A DNA stretch of 64,000 bases. Source: Kitasatospora papulosa (GTDB lineage: Bacteria; Actinomycetota; Actinomycetes; Streptomycetales; Streptomycetaceae). The stretch lies in the NCBI RefSeq assembly GCF_000717245.1, contig NZ_JNYQ01000004.1, forward strand, positions 1,178,001 to 1,242,000, in the 5' to 3' direction. This document shows, one piece after another, positions 39,479 through 47,307 of the stretch. Within the stretch, counting starts at the first letter, position 1; every line of letters begins with the position of its first letter. The translations under genes and the position numbers were made by a program. Below the pieces are notes generated by a model. That model worked only from the letters and a program-made list of their open reading frames with translations, ran no database searches and was not told the DNA's origin.

Positions 39479-40426
39479 TCACGCCGACTCCGTCCAGTCC
39501 GCGATGCGGGTCAGCAGTGCCTCGTCCGCGGCGTTCTCCGCGTGGCCCATGCCGTGTTCCAGCCAGAGCTCGGCCCCGTCACCCGCGGCTCCGGCCAGCA
39601 TCCGGGGATGGTCGACGGGGAAGTACGGGTCCCGGTCGCCGTGCACGATCAGCAGAGGCACACCGATCAGCGGGACCGCCTCCACCGGCGAGAGCGGCAC
39701 GGGGTCCCAGTCCTGCTGATGGATGCGGGTCCGGAAGCCGTAGCGGCCGACGAGCCGGCCCGCGGGCCGCGTGACCACCCAGTGCAGGCGACGCATGGGC
39801 GCCGTGCCTCGGTAGTACCAGCGAGCCGGAGCGCTCACGGCGACGACCGCATCCGTGTGGGCCGCCCCGATGAATGGCTGCGCTTCTGCACGCCTCTTGT
39901 GCGCCGTGTGCGCCCCCGTGCGCGGCCCCACCCGTTCGGTCGCCCCCGGGCCGAATTCCTCCTCGGCGGATTCTCCGGATTCCGGCGCCGTATACAGAGC
40001 GGCGTGCCGGAGCACGACAGAACCGCCCATCGAGAAACCGACCGTAACGATTCGGCGGTGCCCCAGCGACCGTGCCCAGGCGACCGCGGCCGCGAGATCC
40101 AGCACCTCGCGATCGCCCACCGTCGACCGTCCGCCGGACCTTCCGTGCCCCCGAAAGGAGAACGTGATCACGGCCGCACGCTGGGCGAACACCGCGGCCG
40201 CCCGGAGCAGCGCCGGCCGGTCCGCGGAGCCGGTGAAACCGTGTGCGAGGACCACGGCGGGCCCTTCCGGGGCACCGCCTCCGGCGCCCCCGGAACCCGC
40301 CGTACACGGGGTGTACACCGCCTCGATACGGACCCCGTCACCGGTCAGCAACGTGGTGCGCCGGGGCACCGGCGTGATCGAGGGAACAGAAGAACTCGGG
40401 AAACCACCCTCGGACACAGAACTCAT
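39479..40426 (-). CDS. alpha/beta hydrolase
   Basis: 315 residues of the alpha/beta hydrolase fold. The oxyanion/HG region is VVLAHGFTGSADRPA, then ITFSFRGHGRSGGRS; the nucleophile elbow is VTVGFSMGGSVVLRHA with the Ser of GFSMGG. The acid lies in LLIVHGDRDPYFPVDH and the base in LEHGMGHAENAAD. An insert after the elbow (SGESAEEEFGPGATERVG) is polar and likely a lid. No signal peptide: cytosolic. Substrate unknown, esterase or lysophospholipase-like by similarity. It is divergent from glnR. Confidence 0.87.
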   Translation of the reverse strand: MSSVSEGGFPSSSVPSITPVPRRTTLLTGDGVRIEAVYTPCTAGSGGAGGGAPEGPAVVLAHGFTGSADRPALLRAAAVFAQRAAVITFSFRGHGRSGGRSTVGDREVLDLAAAVAWARSLGHRRIVTVGFSMGGSVVLRHAALYTAPESGESAEEEFGPGATERVGPRTGAHTAHKRRAEAQPFIGAAHTDAVVAVSAPARWYYRGTAPMRRLHWVVTRPAGRLVGRYGFRTRIHQQDWDPVPLSPVEAVPLIGVPLLIVHGDRDPYFPVDHPRMLAGAAGDGAELWLEHGMGHAENAADEALLTRIADWTESA

Positions 40427-40670
40427 GTGGGCTATTCTGCTGCGAAGAGGATCCGGGCAAAGCAGCCCCCGGGTCCTTTTGTGCTTTCCGAGCGTTGTTA
40501 CGGCGACGTTTCGACAAGCTCAGCGGTCCCCGGGCGCGGGGCCGCACAGTAAAAACCGTATGACGGCCGTCGCAGGTGACGGCCGTACGGGAGTACGAAG
40601 CACTGCCGCATACTCCCCCGGGTCCGACCCGGGAGTGCCCCTCTCGCAGGGAACGAGGAGGACCGACGTA

Positions 40671-40727
40671 ATGGGCGAGCTGAACGTGCACGATCGACCG
40701 ACGACCCAGGCAGGTGGGCGGCGATGA
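40671..40727 (+). CDS. 18-residue upstream frame coupled to glnR
   Basis: ATG at 40671 with a strong GAGGAGG eight bases upstream, encoding 18 residues (MGELNVHDRPTTQAGGRR). Its TGA at 40725-40727 overlaps the glnR ATG at 40724 (ATGA). The ribosome site here is better than the one in front of glnR itself, so glnR may be translated mainly by re-initiation. No peptide function is proposed. Confidence 0.5.
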   Translation: MGELNVHDRPTTQAGGRR

Positions 40728-41527
40728 GTTCACTGCTGCTTCTGACGAATGCCCTTCAACCGTCGACGGAGGTGCTCCCCGCCCTCGGCCTTCTGCTGCA
40801 CAGCGTGCGGGTCGCCCCCGCCGAGGGACCCGCTCTCGTCGACACCCCGGGTGCCGACGTCATTCTCATCGACGGGCGCCGGGACCTTCCCCAGGTGCGC
40901 TCGCTCTGTCAGCTGCTGCGGTCCACCGGACCCGGCTGTCCGCTGATCCTCGTCGTGACGGAGGGCGGCCTCGCGGCCGTCACCGCCGACTGGGGCATCG
41001 ACGACGTCCTACTGGACACCGCGGGCCCCGCGGAGGTCGAGGCCCGGCTGCGGCTGGCCACCGGCCGCCAGCAGATCACCACGGACGACTCCCCCATGGA
41101 GATCCGCAACGGCGACCTCTCGGTCGACGAGGCGACGTACAGCGCGAAGCTCAAGGGCCGGGTCCTCGACCTGACCTTCAAGGAGTTCGAGCTGCTCAAG
41201 TACCTCGCGCAGCACCCCGGCCGGGTCTTCACCCGCGCCCAGCTGCTCCAGGAGGTCTGGGGCTACGACTACTTCGGCGGCACCCGCACGGTGGACGTCC
41301 ACGTACGGCGGCTGCGCGCCAAGCTGGGACCCGAGCACGAGTCGCTGATCGGCACCGTGCGCAACGTCGGCTACCGCTTCGTCACCCCCGAGAAGGTGGA
41401 CCGGGCGGCCGAGGAGGCCAAGGCCAGGGCGGCGTCGAAGCCCACGGACGATCTTGTCACCCGTTCGGAGCAGTCGGCGGACATCGAGGTCCCGGAAGAA
41501 GCCCCTGTGCGGCCTGCCAAGCGGTAG
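40724..41527 (+). CDS. glnR: GlnR, global nitrogen response regulator
   Basis: 267 residues, OmpR-type but with an atypical receiver. N-domain (1-~125): VILIDGRRDLPQVRSLCQLL in place of the usual acidic pocket, and no typical DD pair or conserved Lys, as known for GlnR, which is an orphan that does not use canonical phosphorylation. C-domain (~135-225): RVLDLTFKEFELLKYLAQHP, VFTRAQLLQEVWGYDYFGGT and RTVDVHVRRLRAKLG, the winged helix. GlnR activates glnA, amt and other nitrogen genes and represses ureA-type genes. The C-terminal tail (~40 residues) is acidic and low complexity. LacI follows by 24 bases. Confidence 0.97.
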   Translation: MSSLLLLTNALQPSTEVLPALGLLLHSVRVAPAEGPALVDTPGADVILIDGRRDLPQVRSLCQLLRSTGPGCPLILVVTEGGLAAVTADWGIDDVLLDTAGPAEVEARLRLATGRQQITTDDSPMEIRNGDLSVDEATYSAKLKGRVLDLTFKEFELLKYLAQHPGRVFTRAQLLQEVWGYDYFGGTRTVDVHVRRLRAKLGPEHESLIGTVRNVGYRFVTPEKVDRAAEEAKARAASKPTDDLVTRSEQSADIEVPEEAPVRPAKR

Positions 41528-41551
41528 GTCGATCCGCGTAGACTGCCGCGC

Positions 41552-42595
41552 GTGGCCAAGGTGACGCGGGACGATGTGGCGAGACTGGCGGGGACCTCGA
41601 CAGCGGTCGTCAGCTACGTCATCAACAACGGACCCAGGCCGGTCGCCCCGGCCACGCGCGAGCGGGTGCTCGCCGCGATCAAGGAGCTGGGCTACCGGCC
41701 CGACCGGGTCGCCCAGGCGATGGCCTCGCGGCGCACCGACCTCATAGGGATGATCGTGCCGGACGCCCGGCAGCCGTTCTTCGCCGAGATGGCGCACGCG
41801 GTCGAACAGGCCGCCGCCGAGCGCGGGAAGATGGTGCTCGTCGGCAACTCCGACTACCGCGACGAGCGCGAGGTCCACTACCTGCGGGCCTTCCTCGGCA
41901 TGCGGGTCTCCGGGCTGATCCTGGTCAGCCAGGGCCCCAGCGAGCGGGCGGCCGCCGAGATAGAGGCATGGGACGCGCGCGTCGTCCTGCTCCACGAACG
42001 CCCCGAGGCGATCGACGACGTCGCGGTCGTCACGGACGACATCGGCGGCGCCCAGCTCGCCACCCGCCACCTCCTGGAGCACGGCAACGCCTATGTGGCG
42101 TGTCTCGGCGGCATGGAGTCGACCCCGGTGGTCGGCGACCCCGTCGCCGACCACATCGAGGGCTGGCGCAGGGCGATGCAGGAGGCCGGGCTGCCGACGG
42201 AGGACCGGCTGTTCCACGCCCCCTACAACCGTTACGACGCCTACCAGGTGGCCCTGAAGCTGCTCTCCGGGCCCGACAGGCCCCCGGCGATCTTCTGCGC
42301 CACGGACGACCAGGCCATCGGGGTGCTGCGGGCCGCGCGCGAGCTGCGGATCGACGTGCCGGGCGAGCTCGCGGTCGCCGGCTTCGACGACGTGAAGGAG
42401 GCCGGGCTGACCGACCCGCCGCTGACGACGGTCTTCTCGGACCGTCCGGCGATGGCACGGGCAGCCGTGGACCTCGTCCTCGACGACTCGCTGCGGGTCT
42501 CGGGCTCGCGGCGGGAGCGGCTGAAGCAGTTCCCGTCCGCGCTGGTGGTGCGCCGGTCGTGCGGCTGCGGGGAACCGACCGTGACCACGCTGTAG
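41552..42595 (+). CDS. LacI family transcriptional regulator
   Basis: 347 residues. The HTH is VTRDDVARLAGTSTAVVSYV with hinge NNGPRPVAPATRERVLAAI, then a periplasmic-binding-like sensor domain (DLIGMIVPDARQPFFAEMAH to GELAVAGFDDVKEAGLTDPP). The C-terminus RRSCGC is typical of actinobacterial members. Target sugar unknown. The GTG at 41552 lies seven bases after TAGACT and has no ribosome site; a leaderless message from a promoter inside the glnR tail is plausible, besides read-through from glnR. Confidence 0.92.
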   Translation: MAKVTRDDVARLAGTSTAVVSYVINNGPRPVAPATRERVLAAIKELGYRPDRVAQAMASRRTDLIGMIVPDARQPFFAEMAHAVEQAAAERGKMVLVGNSDYRDEREVHYLRAFLGMRVSGLILVSQGPSERAAAEIEAWDARVVLLHERPEAIDDVAVVTDDIGGAQLATRHLLEHGNAYVACLGGMESTPVVGDPVADHIEGWRRAMQEAGLPTEDRLFHAPYNRYDAYQVALKLLSGPDRPPAIFCATDDQAIGVLRAARELRIDVPGELAVAGFDDVKEAGLTDPPLTTVFSDRPAMARAAVDLVLDDSLRVSGSRRERLKQFPSALVVRRSCGCGEPTVTTL

Positions 42596-42636
42596 CGGGG
42601 CGCGTCCTTATATCGGGCATACACGGTTCTGCCGGG

Positions 42637-42669
42637 CTTCTCAGGACGTACTCAGGCTGCTCTCATGTT
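42637..42669 (+). promoter_or_regulatory. three 11-bp direct repeats upstream of the protease gene (MprA-box-like)
   Basis: CTCAGG at 42640, CTCAGG at 42651 and CTCATG at 42662, spaced exactly 11 bases, typical for tandem binding of OmpR-type regulators on one helix face. From memory, mycobacterial MprA recognises loosely conserved 8-bp direct repeats spaced by 3 bases containing TCAG, the same 11-bp period. It lies 21-50 bases before the protease ATG. Confidence 0.7.
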
Positions 42670-42689
42670 CGCTGGCCACTCTCGTAGAC

Positions 42690-43832
42690 ATGACCGACAG
42701 CCACCGCCCGAGCGGCGAGTACCCGATGTCCCCCTCCCACGACAACGGATCGCACGACAACGGATCGCGCGACAGCAACGCGTACGGCACCGGCTCGTAC
42801 GGCGGCGGCTCCTACGGTGGTGGCGCGGCGGCCTACCCGCCGCCGCCCTCCTACGAGCCCGAGCGGCAGACCACCGAGGTGCCCGCCGGTGCCTACGCCT
42901 GGCCGGCACCCCAGCCCCTCCCGGCCGCGGACACCCCCAAGCCCGAGCGCCGGGTCAAGCGGCCGTTGGCCCTGCTCGCGGCCGTGGCGATCGCCGCCGC
43001 GGCGGTCGGAGGCGGCACCGCCACCCTCATCGGGGAGCTCGCGGGCGGCAGCTCCGGCTCCAGCGGCGTCGTCAGCGGCACCACCGTCTCGCAGAGCAGC
43101 GCCGGCACCGTCTCCGGCGTGGCCGCGGCCGTGTCGCCGGCCATCGTCGAGATCAGCGCGACGTCCTCGTCCGGCGAGGCCACCGGCTCGGGTGTCGTCA
43201 TCACGGCCGACGGCGAGATCGTCACCAACAACCACGTCATCTCCGGCGCCTCCAAGATCGAGGTGGCCCTCAGCACCGGGAAGACGTACACCGCCGACGT
43301 CGTCGGCACCGACGCCGACAAGGACCTGGCGCTCATCAAGCTCCAGGGTGCGAGCGGGCTGAAGACGGCCTCGCTCGGCGACTCCTCCTCGGTGAAGGTC
43401 GGCGACCAGGTCGTGGCCATCGGCTCGCCCGAAGGACTCACCGGCACGGTCACCAGCGGCATCGTCTCCGCCCTGGACCGCGACGTCACGGTCGCCAAGG
43501 ACGAGGACCAGAGCCAGGGCCAGCAGCAGCAACAGGGCGGCCAGAACTGGCCGTTCGAGTTCGGCGGTCAGCAGTTCAACGGTGACACCGGTTCGTCCAA
43601 GACGACGTACAAGGCCCTGCAGACCGACGCCTCCCTCAACCCAGGCAACTCCGGCGGCGCGCTGATCAACATGAACGGCGAGATCATCGGCATCAACTCC
43701 GCCATGTACTCACCCAGTTCTGCCAGCACCTCGGGCAGCTCGGCAGCGGGCAGCGTGGGACTCGGCTTCGCCATCCCCGTCAACACCGTCAAGGCCGACC
43801 TGGACACCCTGCGCGCCGGCAACGGCTCCTGA
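42690..43832 (+). CDS. HtrA/PepD-like serine protease without PDZ domain
   Basis: 380 residues. N-terminal 90 are Gly/Ser/Tyr/Pro-rich and cytosolic; one membrane span (PLALLAAVAIAAAAVGGGTA) leads to an outside trypsin-like domain. The triad is His in IVTNNHVISG, Asp in DADKDLALIKL and Ser in SLNPGNSGGALINM. An insert rich in Gln (QGQQQQQGGQN) sits before the serine. The chain ends after TVKADLDTLRAGNGS, so the PDZ domain of true HtrA is absent. The downstream two-component genes make the set equivalent to mycobacterial pepD-mprA-mprB: envelope stress quality control. Confidence 0.9.
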   Translation: MTDSHRPSGEYPMSPSHDNGSHDNGSRDSNAYGTGSYGGGSYGGGAAAYPPPPSYEPERQTTEVPAGAYAWPAPQPLPAADTPKPERRVKRPLALLAAVAIAAAAVGGGTATLIGELAGGSSGSSGVVSGTTVSQSSAGTVSGVAAAVSPAIVEISATSSSGEATGSGVVITADGEIVTNNHVISGASKIEVALSTGKTYTADVVGTDADKDLALIKLQGASGLKTASLGDSSSVKVGDQVVAIGSPEGLTGTVTSGIVSALDRDVTVAKDEDQSQGQQQQQGGQNWPFEFGGQQFNGDTGSSKTTYKALQTDASLNPGNSGGALINMNGEIIGINSAMYSPSSASTSGSSAAGSVGLGFAIPVNTVKADLDTLRAGNGS

Positions 43833-43845
43833 CCAGGAGGTCTCC

Positions 43846-44028
43846 ATGAACCCCGACACCGCGAGCGTGGCCGCCGGCCCGTCCGCCCTGGCCCTCCCCC
43901 TCGCCCTGGCCGCCGAACTGGCCGCCGCGGCCCCCGCCGCCTCCGCTCCCCGCCCGCCCGAGATCCGCGGCGGCAACGGCCGCGGGCGACGTGCCGCGCG
44001 ACGTCGTGCGGCGGCCGTGCGAGGCTGA
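43846..44028 (+). CDS. possible 60-residue Ala/Arg-rich protein between protease and regulator
   Basis: The ATG at 43846 has AGGAGG at ideal spacing, 13 bases after the protease stop. The product has an Ala/Leu-rich stretch (SALALPLALAAELAAAAPAA) that could be a membrane helix, and an Arg-rich tail (RGRRAARRRAAAVRG). Low complexity and GC-rich composition make a chance frame possible, but the ribosome site and the operon position favour translation. Confidence 0.4.
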   Translation: MNPDTASVAAGPSALALPLALAAELAAAAPAASAPRPPEIRGGNGRGRRAARRRAAAVRG

Positions 44029-44074
44029 GGACCGAGCCCCACCACCCGGCACGAAGGAAGAGGACGAAGAAGCG

Positions 44075-44806
44075 ATGAGCCCCGCCGAAGACGATCCGCA
44101 GCGTGTCCTGATCGTCGACGACGAGCCCGCCGTGCGCGAGGCCCTGCAGCGCAGTCTCGCCTTCGAGGGGTACGGGACGGAGGTGGCCGTGGACGGCTAC
44201 GACGCCCTCGCCAAGGCCGAGTCGTACGCACCCGACCTGATCGTCCTGGACATCCAGATGCCCCGCATGGACGGCCTGACCGCCGCCCGGCGCATCCGGT
44301 CCACGGGGTCGACCACGCCCATCCTGATGCTCACCGCCCGCGACACGGTCGGGGACCGGGTCACCGGCCTCGACGCCGGTGCCGACGACTACCTGGTCAA
44401 GCCCTTCGAGCTGGACGAGCTCTTCGCCCGTATCCGCGCGCTGCTGCGCCGCAGCTCCTACGCGGCCGCACAGGGCGGGGACGTCCCCGACGACGACGTC
44501 CTTTCCTTCGCCGACCTCCGCATGGACCTGAACACCCGGGAGGTCACCCGCGGGGCACGCCGGGTGGAACTCACCCGCACCGAGTTCACCCTCCTGGAGA
44601 TGTTCCTGGCCCACCCCCGCCAGGTGCTGACCCGTGAGCAGATCCTCAAGGCCGTCTGGGGCTTCGACTTCGAACCCAGCTCCAACTCCCTGGACGTGTA
44701 CGTGATGTACCTGCGCCGCAAGACGGAGGCGGGCGGCGAGCCGCGCCTCGTGCACACCGTGCGAGGTGTCGGGTACGCCCTGCGCTCCGGCGGAGGTGAC
44801 GGGTGA
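44075..44806 (+). CDS. OmpR-family response regulator (MprA-like)
   Basis: 243 residues. Receiver: VLIVDDEPAVREAL acidic pair, phospho-acceptor Asp in LIVLDIQMPRMDG, Thr in PILMLTARD, Lys in DDYLVKPFELDEL, all intact. C-terminal winged helix: VELTRTEFTLLEMFLAHP, VLTREQILKAVWGFDFEP and SLDVYVMYLRRKTE. Partner of the histidine kinase encoded with a 4-base GTGA overlap. Its likely target is the CTCAGG direct-repeat array before the protease gene, giving a self-contained stress module. Confidence 0.93.
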   Translation: MSPAEDDPQRVLIVDDEPAVREALQRSLAFEGYGTEVAVDGYDALAKAESYAPDLIVLDIQMPRMDGLTAARRIRSTGSTTPILMLTARDTVGDRVTGLDAGADDYLVKPFELDELFARIRALLRRSSYAAAQGGDVPDDDVLSFADLRMDLNTREVTRGARRVELTRTEFTLLEMFLAHPRQVLTREQILKAVWGFDFEPSSNSLDVYVMYLRRKTEAGGEPRLVHTVRGVGYALRSGGGDG

Positions 44807-46218
44807 CCGGCCTCCCCCGCCGGCTCCGCGCCCTCCCGCTCCGCTCCCGGCTCGCCCTGCTGGTCGCCGCCGCGGTGGCGGCGGCGGTGGCGGCGGTGGC
44901 GGCGGCCTGCTGGTTCGTGACCCGGGAGCAGCTGGAGCACCAGCTGGACGAGTCGCTGCGCGGCTCGAAGGTGGACCAGCCCTACCTGGCGAACCTGTAC
45001 ACGTACTGCAACGGCGGCAACTCGCTGCCACCCCGGCCCTTCACCGGTGTGACGGTCCAGCTCATCGACTCCCAGGGCACGGTCTGCATCGCCCCGGGAA
45101 CGTCGAAACTGCCGGTCGGCGACGAGGACCTGGAGGTGGCCAAGCGGCAGCGGACCTACGCCCTGCACTCGGTGACGGCCGAGGGCGGCGAGGACATGCG
45201 GGTCTACACCTCCCAGCTGGATGTCCGGGGCCCAGGATCGGACACCGGAAACCTCGCGGTCTCCATCGCCCGCCCCATGAGCGAGGTCACCGAACCGCTC
45301 TCCACCCTCGCGTGGGTCCTCGTCCTCGTCGCGGGCATCGGCGTCGTCGGCGCCGGCGCGGCCGGTCTGTGGATCGCCCGTACCGGCCTGCGCCCCGTCG
45401 ACGACCTCGCGCGCGCCGTCGAGCACGTGGCCGAGACCGAGGACCTGACCGTCCGGATCCCCGCGGAGGGCGAGGACGAGATCGCCCGGCTCTCGCGCTC
45501 GTTCAACGCCATGACCAGCTCACTGGCCACGTCCCGCGACCGTCAGTCGCAGCTCATCGCCGATGCCGGCCACGAGCTGCGCACCCCGCTCACCTCGCTC
45601 CGTACGAACATCGAGCTGCTCGCCCGCAGCGACGACACGGGCCGTGCCATCCCGCCCGAGGACCGCAAGGCCCTGATGTCCTCGGTCAAGGCCCAGATGA
45701 CCGAGCTGGCCGCCCTGATCGGCGACCTCCAGGAGCTCTCCCGCCCCGACGCCGCCCAGCCCGGTCCCCTCCAGGTCGTCGCGCTGCACGACATCACCCG
45801 GACCGCGCTGCAGCGCGCCAGGCTGCGCGGCCCGGAGCTGACCATCACCGCCGAGCTGGCCCCCTGGTACGTACGCGCCGAACCCGCCGCACTGGAGCGG
45901 GCGGTCGTCAACGTGCTCGACAACGCGGTGAAGTTCAGCCCCGCGGGCGGCACGATCGAGGTCGTCCTGCACCGTGGTGAGCTGACCGTGCGGGACCACG
46001 GGCCCGGCATCCCCGCCGAAGAGCTCCCGCACGTCTTCGACCGCTTCTGGCGCTCCCCGTCCGCCCGCCAGCTGCCCGGCTCGGGCCTCGGCCTCTCCAT
46101 CGTGGCCCGTACGGTCCAGCAGGCGGGCGGCGAGATCGCGCTGACCCCGGCGGAGGGCGGCGGCACGGTGGCGGCGATCAGGCTGCCGGGGGCACCTCAG
46201 CCGCCGCCGGGGCTGTGA
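44803..46218 (+). CDS. sensor histidine kinase (MprB-like)
   Basis: 471 residues. Two membrane helices (SRLALLVAAAVAAAVAAVAA and LAWVLVLVAGIGVVGAGAAG) enclose an extracytoplasmic sensor of about 140 residues with two cysteines (YTYCNGG, TVCIAPG). Then HAMP (LRPVDDLARAVEHVAETEDL), dimerisation helix with the phospho-acceptor His in IADAGHELRTPLTSL, N-box NVLDNAVKFSP, and ATP lid motifs DHGPGIP and GSGLGLSIVART. The GTG overlaps the regulator stop. All catalytic boxes are intact. Confidence 0.93.
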   Translation: MTGLPRRLRALPLRSRLALLVAAAVAAAVAAVAAACWFVTREQLEHQLDESLRGSKVDQPYLANLYTYCNGGNSLPPRPFTGVTVQLIDSQGTVCIAPGTSKLPVGDEDLEVAKRQRTYALHSVTAEGGEDMRVYTSQLDVRGPGSDTGNLAVSIARPMSEVTEPLSTLAWVLVLVAGIGVVGAGAAGLWIARTGLRPVDDLARAVEHVAETEDLTVRIPAEGEDEIARLSRSFNAMTSSLATSRDRQSQLIADAGHELRTPLTSLRTNIELLARSDDTGRAIPPEDRKALMSSVKAQMTELAALIGDLQELSRPDAAQPGPLQVVALHDITRTALQRARLRGPELTITAELAPWYVRAEPAALERAVVNVLDNAVKFSPAGGTIEVVLHRGELTVRDHGPGIPAEELPHVFDRFWRSPSARQLPGSGLGLSIVARTVQQAGGEIALTPAEGGGTVAAIRLPGAPQPPPGL

Positions 46219-46225
46219 GCGGACC

Positions 46226-47113
46226 TCAGGACCCCGGGTTGTGCCGGATCAGCGACTCCACCAGCCCGGTCCGGGTGGCGGGGAAGTCCAGCGGGACGAT
46301 CCCGAGGCCGGTCCAGCCCGAGGCTTCCGATCCGTCGAGGAACGAGTGCACCTGCGGGTTGAGCCGGTCCGAGTTCGAGCGCGGGGGCAGCAGGGCCGCG
46401 GTGCTCACGTAGTTCATGAAGAACTTGCCGGGCTGCTGCGCCGCCTTGCGGAACTGCGCCTCGATCTTCGGGTACTTGCCGAAGGGCTCGGCCATGTAGT
46501 CGTCCTGGATGTCGAAGAGCGCCGGGTCGGCGTACCGGACCCCGGGCAGGCCGCCGTTGTCGGCGAGGACGACGACCTTGCCGCGGGCACCGCCGAGGTC
46601 CGGAAGGGTGGAGTCGAGGCGCAGGAGCGGACGCCAGCCCTTGTCGTCGAGATAGATGTCGAAGATCCGCCGGAACGCGGCGTCGCTCTCCTGGGAGTAC
46701 TCCTGCTTGACGCGCATCAGCACGGTCTCCGAAGGGTGCCTGGCCAGGAAGTCCCGGCAGGCACCCAGCACGTCGTCGAAATTCAGGTGCTGGTAGTAGG
46801 CCCCGTGGTGGATCGCGTACGCGTCGCCGCTGATCCGGCACCGGATGTCGAGGAACCGTATGCCGCTGTCCAGTTGCTGGGCCACCGTCGTGTTCTGGCA
46901 GGCCGTCCAGGGGCCGCCGTGGCGCGCACCGGCGTTGTGCGTCCCCGGGATCGTGAGGCGTCGCAGCGGGGTGGAGTCGGCTATGCCGCCCATCCAGTCC
47001 TGGGTGCCGAGCGCGCGGGAGGCGGCCGCGGACGTCCCGCCGAGGAGGACTCCTGCGGTGACTGCGAGCGAGCCGGTGAGGAAGCTCCGGCGGGTGGCGG
47101 TGTACGGGCTCAT
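46226..47113 (-). CDS. secreted phosphatidylinositol-specific phospholipase C
   Basis: 295 residues. A Tat signal peptide is clear: TATRRSFLTGSLAVTAGVLL with the twin arginines and cleavage near SAAASRA. The catalytic X domain shows LTIPGTHNAGARHGG with the first catalytic His, FLDIRCRISGDAYAIHHGAY with the second, and the acidic DIR pair between. It cleaves phosphatidylinositol to diacylglycerol and cyclic inositol phosphate outside the cell. GGAGG precedes the ATG at 47113; translation from further upstream would bury the signal. It converges with the kinase gene, 7 bases apart. Confidence 0.9.
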   Translation of the reverse strand: MSPYTATRRSFLTGSLAVTAGVLLGGTSAAASRALGTQDWMGGIADSTPLRRLTIPGTHNAGARHGGPWTACQNTTVAQQLDSGIRFLDIRCRISGDAYAIHHGAYYQHLNFDDVLGACRDFLARHPSETVLMRVKQEYSQESDAAFRRIFDIYLDDKGWRPLLRLDSTLPDLGGARGKVVVLADNGGLPGVRYADPALFDIQDDYMAEPFGKYPKIEAQFRKAAQQPGKFFMNYVSTAALLPPRSNSDRLNPQVHSFLDGSEASGWTGLGIVPLDFPATRTGLVESLIRHNPGS

Positions 47114-47227
47114 GGGGGTGTGCCTCCGGGGGCCGTGGGGGCTCGAATTATGTCGGGCACACCTCAATGACGGAACAGGGTCGTCCCGCCACCGACGCCC
47201 GCGTGGCCGGAACCCGTCGACCACAAG

Positions 47228-47262
47228 CCGATGGTCCGCCACGTGGCGTGGCGGACCATCGG
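47228..47262 (-). terminator. hairpin after the 5'-nucleotidase gene
   Basis: Perfect 14-bp arms CCGATGGTCCGCCA (47228-47241) and TGGCGGACCATCGG (47249-47262), 7-base loop, 45 bases beyond the stop. Confidence 0.8.
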
Positions 47263-47307
47263 TCTCCGGGCCGGACGGGAGCAGCGAGACGCTCCCGTGT
47301 GACGGCG

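Noticed and set aside
37715..40552. A 945-codon open frame on the plus strand
   Set aside because: It runs antisense through three well-supported minus-strand genes (Gln-rich membrane protein, MoaD-like, hydrolase). Long antisense frames are expected at this GC content, and the translation is Arg/Gly/His-rich with no domain.
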